Positions 1 through 4,955 of a stretch of DNA of 6,129 bases are shown in pieces. Positions within the stretch are counted from its first letter, which is position 1; every line of letters starts with the position of its first letter. This stretch comes from Paracoccaceae bacterium (lineage in GTDB: Bacteria; Pseudomonadota; Alphaproteobacteria; Rhodobacterales; Rhodobacteraceae): assembly GCA_018647275.1 (NCBI GenBank), contig JABGTH010000146.1, positions 1 through 6,129 on the forward strand. The letters are read 5' to 3'. The translations under genes and the position numbers were made by a program. Below the pieces are notes generated by a model. It was not told where the DNA came from and made no database searches. It saw nothing but the letters and a program-made list of their open reading frames with translations.

Positions 1-814
1 CTACGCCTTCGCCATGCAAAAGGCGATCAGAATAGCCCGTTGCCGCCTCTAGGGCATGACAGAAGGTGTGCCCAAGGTTCAAAAGCGCACGATCCCCTTG
101 CTCAGTCTCATCGCGCGTTACAATCTCGGCTTTCATCTCAACCGAGCGGCGCACAGCATGCACACGGGCCGCAACATCGCCAGCTGCCATTTTAGGACCA
201 TTTTTCTCAAGCCACTCAAAGAACTCTGCATCCCCAAGCAAACCGTATTTGACGACTTCACCACAGCCTGCCAGAAAATCACGCGGTGTCAGCGTTCCAA
301 GGACATCAATATCTGCCAGTACAAGGCTAGGTTGGTGAAACGATCCAACAAGGTTCTTGCCGTGACGGGTGTTGATGCCTGTTTTGCCACCCACAGAGCT
401 GTCGACCTGCGCCAAAAGCGACGTAGGGATTTGTACAAACCGTACACCGCGGCGCAAGGTTGCGGCGGCAAATCCAACCAAATCACCAATGACACCACCG
501 CCGAAGGCTACAATCACATCGCGCCGTTCGACTTTTTGGTCCAGCAGCCATTCAACACAAGTGCTTAGGTTCTCCCAATTCTTGGTCCCCTCGCCCGGTT
601 TCAGCACCAAGGATCTCATCTCGATACCAGAACTCGCCAACCCTGAACGCAATGTTTCCAAATGCAGCGCACCAACAGTTTCATCTGTGATGACACGTAC
701 GCGCAGCTGACTTAACAACGGCGCGATCAGCGTTCCCGCATCTTGCAGAAGGCCCGGACCGATGTGAATATCGTATTCACGACCCGGTAAATTTACAGAA
801 ACGACATCACGCAT
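1..814 (-). CDS. aroB: 3-dehydroquinate synthase, AroB (3' end outside window)
   Basis: AroB converts DAHP to 3-dehydroquinate, the second step of the cytoplasmic shikimate pathway, using NAD and a divalent metal. The window holds the first 271 residues; the C-terminal part lies beyond position 1. Visible family marks are the NAD-binding GGGVIGD (105-111), DSSVGGKTGIN (138-148, K144), HGKN (151-154), GCGEVVKYG (183-191) with probable metal ligand E186, and LGHTFCHALE (247-256) and LHGEG (266-270) with probable ligands H249 and H267. The Gly usual in GHTFGHA is Cys252 here, which is not a ligand position. The start is ATG at 814-812, preceded by GGAGG with 6 bases of spacing. It overlaps the aroK stop by 8 bp, so the two are cotranscribed and probably translationally coupled. 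The ORF is intact across the visible part. Identity is very secure; only the missing 3' end is unseen. Confidence 0.97.
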   Translation of the reverse strand, partial: MRDVVSVNLPGREYDIHIGPGLLQDAGTLIAPLLSQLRVRVITDETVGALHLETLRSGLASSGIEMRSLVLKPGEGTKNWENLSTCVEWLLDQKVERRDVIVAFGGGVIGDLVGFAAATLRRGVRFVQIPTSLLAQVDSSVGGKTGINTRHGKNLVGSFHQPSLVLADIDVLGTLTPRDFLAGCGEVVKYGLLGDAEFFEWLEKNGPKMAAGDVAARVHAVRRSVEMKAEIVTRDETEQGDRALLNLGHTFCHALEAATGYSDRLLHGEGV

Positions 815-1403
815 TGTGAACCTCCAAAATATCATCACGGGCAATTAATGCGTCGATCACTTGATCCACCATATCTTCAATCGAACACTCAGGAGCTGAG
901 CCCACAGTGAGGTCAGCTAAAGAATAAATAGGAACCCGTTGATCATATAAATTTTTCAGCGTGGTCCGGGGATCATCGGTGCGTAGCAATGGGCGCGTGT
1001 CTTTGCTGCGTACGCGGCTCCACAACAACTCAATATCGACGTTGAGCCAAACCGAGATGCCTTGCGCTGAAATGTTTGTACGGTTTTTCTCACTCAAAAA
1101 CGCACCTCCCCCCGTCGATAGGATACATCGTTTTTCAATCAACAAACGCTCAATAATCTGTGTTTCTCTGCTGCGAAAAAAGGCTTCACCGTCGCGTTCA
1201 AAGATTTCTGGCACACTACGATTGGCCGCAACTTCGATTTCTGCGTCACTATCCAAAAACGCAACGCCCAACCGTTGGGCCAAGGCACGGCCAACAGCCG
1301 TCTTGCCAGCCCCCATCATTCCGACCATCACAACAGTCTTTACCAACGTGTAACGGACATTCGGACCTGGGATATCGGCCATCGTTTGCTCAATTTCGTT
1401 CAT
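807..1403 (-). CDS. aroK: Shikimate kinase, AroK
   Basis: AroK phosphorylates shikimate to shikimate 3-phosphate with ATP, the fifth step of the shikimate pathway, in the cytoplasm. The 198-residue product shows the Walker A loop GMMGAGKT (28-35, K34), the shikimate-binding DSD (51-53), R77, the GGG turn (98-100), the LID arginine in DTRPLL (R137) and the adenine-side R156 in DQRVPIY. It is somewhat longer than the roughly 170-175 residues of E. coli-type enzymes, through an N-terminal extension of about 20 residues before the first strand and a short C-terminal tail. The start is uncertain: ATG at 1403 has no good ribosome binding site, and an in-frame ATG at 1382 (Met8) is possible but no better placed. 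The gene overlaps aroB by 8 bp and heads the aroK-aroB unit. It is divergent from the 49-residue gene across an 81-bp gap that must hold its promoter unless it is transcribed from farther away. Annotation as aroK rather than aroL follows the alphaproteobacterial arrangement with aroB. Confidence 0.96.
   Translation of the reverse strand: MNEIEQTMADIPGPNVRYTLVKTVVMVGMMGAGKTAVGRALAQRLGVAFLDSDAEIEVAANRSVPEIFERDGEAFFRSRETQIIERLLIEKRCILSTGGGAFLSEKNRTNISAQGISVWLNVDIELLWSRVRSKDTRPLLRTDDPRTTLKNLYDQRVPIYSLADLTVGSAPECSIEDMVDQVIDALIARDDILEVHNA
821..825 (-). promoter_or_regulatory. Ribosome binding site of aroB
   Basis: GGAGG on the minus strand lies 6 bases before the aroB ATG and inside the last codons of aroK. 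It is the strongest Shine-Dalgarno match in the window and settles the aroB start at 814. Confidence 0.8.
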
Positions 1404-1484
1404 ATTTTACTGAATGACGTGATATTGTCAGAAAGGCCATATATAAGTTAGTAAAAGTAAGAATCTGAAAAGGTAAATGAACCC
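1404..1484. promoter_or_regulatory. Divergent intergenic region with candidate promoter
   Basis: This AT-rich 81-bp gap separates aroK (minus) from the small membrane protein gene (plus). On the plus strand, GTGATA (1419-1424) and TATAAG (1442-1447) are 17 bp apart, matching 4/6 and 5/6 of the sigma-70 consensus. That would put transcription start near 1453-1455 and leave a leader of about 30 bases. No equally good pair was found for aroK on the minus strand, although TATA-like bases at 1440-1445 read well enough on both strands. The promoter is an inference from consensus matching only. Confidence 0.4.
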
Positions 1485-1634
1485 ATGGGCAAAATGATCA
1501 AGCTGTTGTTTATGATTGCTATTCTAGCGTTCATTGGGCTGGTTGGCTACGCATATGTTGGTCCATTTTTTGGTGCTGATTTCTCTGCGCCCCAAATAGA
1601 AGTCCGCCAACCATTGATCCTGAATGCAGACTAA
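1485..1634 (+). CDS. Small single-span membrane protein, 49 residues
   Basis: I do not recognise a named function. The product has a short basic N-terminus (MGKMIK), one hydrophobic segment at about residues 7-30 (LLFMIAILAFIGLVGYAYVG), and a short polar tail with EVRQP (39-43) ending in LNAD. It therefore looks like a one-pass inner-membrane protein with a small exported tail; an uncleaved signal anchor is the simplest reading. The start at 1485 is preceded by AAAAGG (1468-1473) with 11 bases of spacing, which is long. In-frame Met4 at 1494 is an alternative. Its end overlaps the start of the secreted-protein gene by 11 bp, so it is the likely first gene of a unit ending in xerD. From memory, short proteins of this type occur at the same place in related Rhodobacteraceae, which supports a real gene; I could not check this. 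The hydrophobic profile and the lack of any other gene between 1404 and 1624 also support it. Confidence 0.78.
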   Translation: MGKMIKLLFMIAILAFIGLVGYAYVGPFFGADFSAPQIEVRQPLILNAD

Positions 1635-3168
1635 GCTCTTTTGTCAGGCCGTATTGATTGCCGCGACCTGCGCCAGCACCACTTTGGCGGGGAACACTGT
1701 TACAGAACGTCCACTGTCTGCGATCGATTGGCTGGACAGCATTCCACATTCCGCACCCATCCAATTAGCGCCAGATGAACCCGAAGTCAGCAACGGCGCG
1801 ACCCTCCCCGGTGTAACCGTCACAACCTTGGATGGCCCGACAGCGCAAATCATTGGCTTAGTGCCCTCAACCGTTTCCGGTTTACCTACAAACCTTTGGG
1901 CCAAGTCTGACGCGGCGATGCTGGCACAAACTTTGGCGAATATGCCAACTTTGACGTTGCCTGCAGCGCAAGCGACCCTATTCACCCTGCTATTGGCAGT
2001 CGCTGATCCTGCAAGCGGGAAAGCATACGAGTTTGATATGGCCCGCGTCGACGCACTTGTCAAAGCTGGCGCACTTGATCCAGCACTTGCTTTGATCAAA
2101 CAAATTGGACCGTCGAAGAACCCCGCAATCGCACAGCGCTTTGCCGATGCGTCCTTGTTGAATGAGACTGAAACCGCAAGCTGTGCATTGATCAATGCCA
2201 CTCCGTTTTTGGCCCCCGATTTCGCTTATCGCATTTTTTGTACCGCCCGATCGGGCGACTGGAACACGGCTGCATTACTTTTTGGTATCGCGCGAATATT
2301 GGGCACGGTTACACCAAATCAAGCTGCTGTTCTTGAACGGTTCTTAGACCCTGACCTGTTTGAAGGCGACGCACCGCTTCCACGCCCGTCGACGCCAAGC
2401 CCCTTATTGTTTCGGATGCACGAAGCTTTAGGTCAGCCCATAACAACCCGAAGCTGGCCATTGGCATATGCCAACGCTGATCTACGCGATATTGCAGGAT
2501 GGAAAACCCAGATTGAAGCTGCCGAGCGGCTCGCGCAATCTGGTGCACTGCCAGCAAATCGCTTGCTGGGGATATACTCACAACGAAGCCCTGCAGCCTC
2601 TGGCGGCATCTGGGATCATGTCACTGCAATTCAGCGGTTCGAAACCGCGCTTAACACCCGTAGCGCAGCTGCTATTGCCAAAACCATGTCCACTGCATGG
2701 TCGCTTATGCAAGCAGCCAACCTATCCGCCCCATTCGCGACCCTTTTCGCAGAGCGGGTGTTGAAAACCGAGCTGCCACCGCAAATACACGATGATGCCC
2801 TCGATATTATCCTGTACAGTTCCTTATATAAAAGTGGTGCGGCGATCTTCCCTGATGCGGCAGATAGGCACCCATTCCGCACAGCGGTTGCACTGGGTGA
2901 CGTAAGCGCGATCAACGCGGACAGTCCCCTGAAAATAGCAATTCAGCGTGGTTTCTCCTCCGGTTCAGCAGACCCAACCTTGCTGCAACAAGCAAAAAAT
3001 AGCGAATTGGGCCATGCATTGCTGAACACACTGACAATGCTTCAATCTGGCAGCGAAGGTGACATGGGCCAACTTAGCACCGCTTTGGGGACATTCCGCG
3101 CGCTTGGGCTAGAGGACATGGCACGCCGCGCAGCCCTACAAATATTGATTGAGACACCCTCCAGATGA
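1624..3168 (+). CDS. Secreted alpha-helical protein of unknown function, 514 residues
   Basis: The function is not known to me. Residues 1-22 form a plausible Sec signal peptide: Lys4, a hydrophobic stretch from Leu5, and a cleavage site after TLA (Ala22), so the mature protein should be periplasmic. The mature N-terminus has a conserved-looking ERPLSAIDWL (28-37), followed by a Pro/Thr/Val-rich linker to about residue 90. The rest is rich in Ala and Leu and reads as a string of helices. Segments such as ARSGDWNTAALLF (208-220) and AERLAQSGAL (300-309) resemble helical-hairpin repeats of TPR or SEL1 type, but no canonical repeat is clear. Only two cysteines remain in the mature chain (C187 and C206), a possible disulfide. 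An in-frame stop (TGA, 1621-1623) lies directly before the ATG, so 1624 is the earliest start. No Shine-Dalgarno is visible, and translation is probably coupled to the upstream small gene (11-bp overlap). It overlaps xerD by 4 bp. I believe similar proteins accompany xerD in related Rhodobacteraceae, but this is recollection. Confidence 0.9.
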   Translation: MQTKLFCQAVLIAATCASTTLAGNTVTERPLSAIDWLDSIPHSAPIQLAPDEPEVSNGATLPGVTVTTLDGPTAQIIGLVPSTVSGLPTNLWAKSDAAMLAQTLANMPTLTLPAAQATLFTLLLAVADPASGKAYEFDMARVDALVKAGALDPALALIKQIGPSKNPAIAQRFADASLLNETETASCALINATPFLAPDFAYRIFCTARSGDWNTAALLFGIARILGTVTPNQAAVLERFLDPDLFEGDAPLPRPSTPSPLLFRMHEALGQPITTRSWPLAYANADLRDIAGWKTQIEAAERLAQSGALPANRLLGIYSQRSPAASGGIWDHVTAIQRFETALNTRSAAAIAKTMSTAWSLMQAANLSAPFATLFAERVLKTELPPQIHDDALDIILYSSLYKSGAAIFPDAADRHPFRTAVALGDVSAINADSPLKIAIQRGFSSGSADPTLLQQAKNSELGHALLNTLTMLQSGSEGDMGQLSTALGTFRALGLEDMARRAALQILIETPSR

Positions 3169-4091
3169 GCCAGTGGATATCAACATTCCTAGAGGCACAA
3201 GCAGCTGAGCTGGGCGCCGCAAACAACACATTACTAGCCTATGGCCGCGACCTAAAAGATTTTGAGGCATGGCTGGCCCGCAAATCTATCGATTTCCTTA
3301 AAGCATCCAAAGACGAGGTCGAACATTATCTGATCTATTGCGATGCCCAAGGGTTGGCCAAATCAACACGGGCCCGCCGCCTGTCATCAATCAAACAAAT
3401 CTACCGCTTCGCCTTTGAAGAAAGGTGGCGAGAAGACAATCCAGCCATTCAAATTGCCGGGCCCAGCCTTGATAAAAAATTACCAAAAACCCTCAATATC
3501 GAAGAAGTTGATCGCCTTTTAGTTGCCGCACGTACCCTTGGCCGCGATACACTTCGCAACACATGTTTAATGGAACTGCTTTACGCCACAGGTATGCGTG
3601 TGACCGAATTGGTCAGCTTGCCAGTTTCTGCAGCACGCGGCGATCCGCGGGTTCTTTTAATCCTTGGCAAAGGGGGCAAAGAGCGGATTGTACCGCTATC
3701 CCCGCCTGCCCGCGAAGCGCTTGTTGCATGGCTACCCATCCGTGATGCGGCGGATGATATAGCAAAGTCTAATGGCAAGGCAGCTAACAAATATCTGTTC
3801 CCTTCACGCGGGGTTGTAGGATATCTAACACGCCACCGATTTTATCAATTGATCAAAAAGTTAGCCGTTGCTGGAGGCGTCATGCCCAGCAAGGTGACAC
3901 CCCATACATTGCGCCACGCTTTTGCGACCCACCTTTTGGCAGGTGGTGCGGATCTTCGATCTATCCAAGCGATGCTGGGACATGCAGATGTAGCGACCAC
4001 AGAAATCTACACCCATGTGCTAGATGAACGTTTAACCGAGCTAGTGTTGGAGCATCATCCGCTTACTCAAAACGACAAACGCAAGTCCTGA
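3165..4091 (+). CDS. xerD: Tyrosine recombinase XerD
   Basis: XerD, with XerC and FtsK, resolves chromosome dimers at the dif site near the replication terminus. The 308-residue product has an N-terminal SAM-like DNA-binding domain (about 1-88) and a C-terminal catalytic domain (about 105-290). The full catalytic set is present: R145 in ATGMRVTEL, K169 in GKGGKER, H247 and R250 in HTLRHAF, H273 in LGHA, and nucleophile Y282 in EIYTHV. The spacings from H247 to Y282 equal those of E. coli XerD (H244, R247, H270, Y279). The length is close to the usual 295-310, so this is a housekeeping Xer protein rather than an integron or phage integrase. The start ATG at 3165 shares ATGA with the stop of the upstream gene and has no strong ribosome binding site, implying coupled translation. 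The 3' end overlaps the convergent phosphoesterase gene by 25 bp. XerC cannot be ruled out by motif alone; XerD is chosen from overall resemblance and neighbourhood. Confidence 0.93.
   Translation: MSQWISTFLEAQAAELGAANNTLLAYGRDLKDFEAWLARKSIDFLKASKDEVEHYLIYCDAQGLAKSTRARRLSSIKQIYRFAFEERWREDNPAIQIAGPSLDKKLPKTLNIEEVDRLLVAARTLGRDTLRNTCLMELLYATGMRVTELVSLPVSAARGDPRVLLILGKGGKERIVPLSPPAREALVAWLPIRDAADDIAKSNGKAANKYLFPSRGVVGYLTRHRFYQLIKKLAVAGGVMPSKVTPHTLRHAFATHLLAGGADLRSIQAMLGHADVATTEIYTHVLDERLTELVLEHHPLTQNDKRKS
4067..4091. other. Tail-to-tail overlap of xerD and the metallophosphoesterase gene
   Basis: The last 25 bp of xerD (stop TGA 4089-4091) and of the minus-strand phosphoesterase gene (stop at 4067-4069) share the same DNA. 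No hairpin with a U-run is visible in or just beyond the overlap on either strand, so transcripts from the two sides may extend into each other. Confidence 0.85.
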
Positions 4092-4873
4092 GGCAACACA
4101 TCTTCAGACGGCCAAACACCGGAAACCAAGGACTTATCATAGCCTTGAATCAATCCCACTTGCTGCATATCTGCAAAGGCACCCTCAATATCATACTCAA
4201 GTTCGCAAATCGAAACCGCACCGTCTTCGATCATCGCATAGCGTGTGGACTGTCGTTGATCATTCGGCGGCATCCCGATCACGCCTGCGTTGATCCAACG
4301 CCCATTGGTTGTTTCGCGTACAAATGGGATTCCGCTGTGGCCTGATATGATGTGATCGACAGGATCAATCGCGGCCTCAACAGCCGCCCATTCCTCGTCA
4401 AACACTGCGTCATCAGAGGTGGGCCAGATGAACCGCGCTACATTCGTGAAACCGCCGTGGATTACAGCGTACCGCGCCCCACGGTGATCAAAGCTAATGA
4501 TATCAGGGCATTGGCCCATCCACTCGCAATCAGGATTCGGAACATGTTTACTGGCGTAGGCAAACCAACCCGCTGATAACAGATCACACTCTGTTCCATC
4601 CTCAAATCCACAACCGCAGTCCATCGCACCAGCTGCCAGTTGCATTTCGCAATTGCCAGCGACAACAGCACAGCCAGAGGCACGTACTATTTCAACGGTT
4701 GCCAAAGGTGCACCACAATAAGCAACAACATCACCGGTACAGATCACGTTTTCACGCGAGATCTCACGTTTTTTCACCTGCGCAAACAACGCCTGAGTCG
4801 CCTGTACGTTTGAATAAGGGCCACCAAAAACAAGGATAGGACCATCCAGAATTCCGATGTGTTCATGTCGCAT
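4067..4873 (-). CDS. YfcE-like metallophosphoesterase with incomplete metal site
   Basis: This 268-residue protein belongs to the calcineurin-like metallophosphoesterase fold, closest in layout to YfcE/Metallophos_2 proteins. Recognisable motifs in order are LVFGGPYSN (14-22) where the family has a DxHGN motif, CTGDVVAYCG (45-54, D48), VAGNCE (71-76, N74), VIHGG (137-141, H139), SGHSGIP (177-183, H179, where GHTH is usual) and INAGVIGMPP (194-203), the counterpart of the family's NxGSxGxPR. The Asp and His of motif I and the second His of GHxH are replaced by Gly18, Tyr20 and Gly181, so metal site 1 appears lost while the site 2 ligands D48, N74, H139 and H179 remain. It also has ten cysteines, including CGC at 86-88. 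The start at 4873 is chosen over an in-frame ATG at 4924 because AAAGGG (4880-4885) sits 6 bases before it and the domain begins right after it. The substrate is unknown. It could be a single-metal enzyme, a binding protein or an inactive relative. Confidence 0.88.
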   Translation of the reverse strand: MRHEHIGILDGPILVFGGPYSNVQATQALFAQVKKREISRENVICTGDVVAYCGAPLATVEIVRASGCAVVAGNCEMQLAAGAMDCGCGFEDGTECDLLSAGWFAYASKHVPNPDCEWMGQCPDIISFDHRGARYAVIHGGFTNVARFIWPTSDDAVFDEEWAAVEAAIDPVDHIISGHSGIPFVRETTNGRWINAGVIGMPPNDQRQSTRYAMIEDGAVSICELEYDIEGAFADMQQVGLIQGYDKSLVSGVWPSEDVLPQDLRLSF

Positions 4874-4879
4874 TTTATG

Positions 4880-4885
4880 CCCTTT
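4880..4885 (-). promoter_or_regulatory. Ribosome binding site of the metallophosphoesterase gene
   Basis: AAAGGG on the minus strand is placed 6 bases before ATG 4873. The upstream in-frame ATG at 4924 has no comparable site at the right distance, so this element decides the start. Confidence 0.6.
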
Positions 4886-4898
4886 GCTTCGGTTGGCC

Positions 4899-4927
4899 TT
4901 GAATGAACTGATCGGCCACCCCATAAC
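4899..4927 (+). promoter_or_regulatory. Weak candidate promoter for the CNNM/CorC gene
   Basis: TTGAAT (4899-4904) and CATAAC (4922-4927) are 17 bp apart, each matching 4/6 of the sigma-70 consensus, in the 82-bp gap between the two divergent genes. An alternative -10-like TATCAT (4929-4934) lacks a well-spaced -35. Evidence is consensus matching only. Confidence 0.25.
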
Positions 4928-4938
4928 CTATCATAGCT

Positions 4939-4944
4939 AAAGGA
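4939..4944 (+). promoter_or_regulatory. Ribosome binding site of the CNNM/CorC gene
   Basis: AAAGGA ends 11 bases before ATG 4956, a rather long spacing. No other in-frame start near it is better placed, and the protein begins as expected for the family at 4956. Confidence 0.45.
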
Positions 4945-4955
4945 TATACTCACAA

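Noticed and set aside
56..568. Plus-strand open frame of 170 codons antisense to aroB
   Set aside because: It lies wholly opposite a well-supported aroB with intact motifs, resembles no family, and has no ribosome binding site.
1415..1430. Short inverted repeat TGAC-N8-GTCA between aroK and the small gene
   Set aside because: Four-base arms with no extension are expected by chance; not enough to call an operator.
1644..2201. Minus-strand open frame of 185 codons inside the secreted-protein gene
   Set aside because: It is the antisense shadow of an Ala/Leu-rich coding sequence, with low-complexity Ala/Ser content and no supporting start signal.
3165..4091. Phage or mobile-element integrase with nearby attachment or dif site
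   Set aside because: Length, full Xer motif set and housekeeping neighbours fit chromosomal XerD, and no dif-like palindrome, tRNA gene or direct repeat was seen in the window.
4874..4924. 17-residue N-terminal extension of the metallophosphoesterase from ATG 4924
   Set aside because: ATG 4873 has a well-placed AAAGGG, and the extension adds nothing recognisable. It would also occupy most of the divergent promoter gap.
4928..4936. Nine-base palindrome CTATCATAG before the CNNM/CorC gene
   Set aside because: Too short and does not extend on either side; it could equally be part of a -10-like element.
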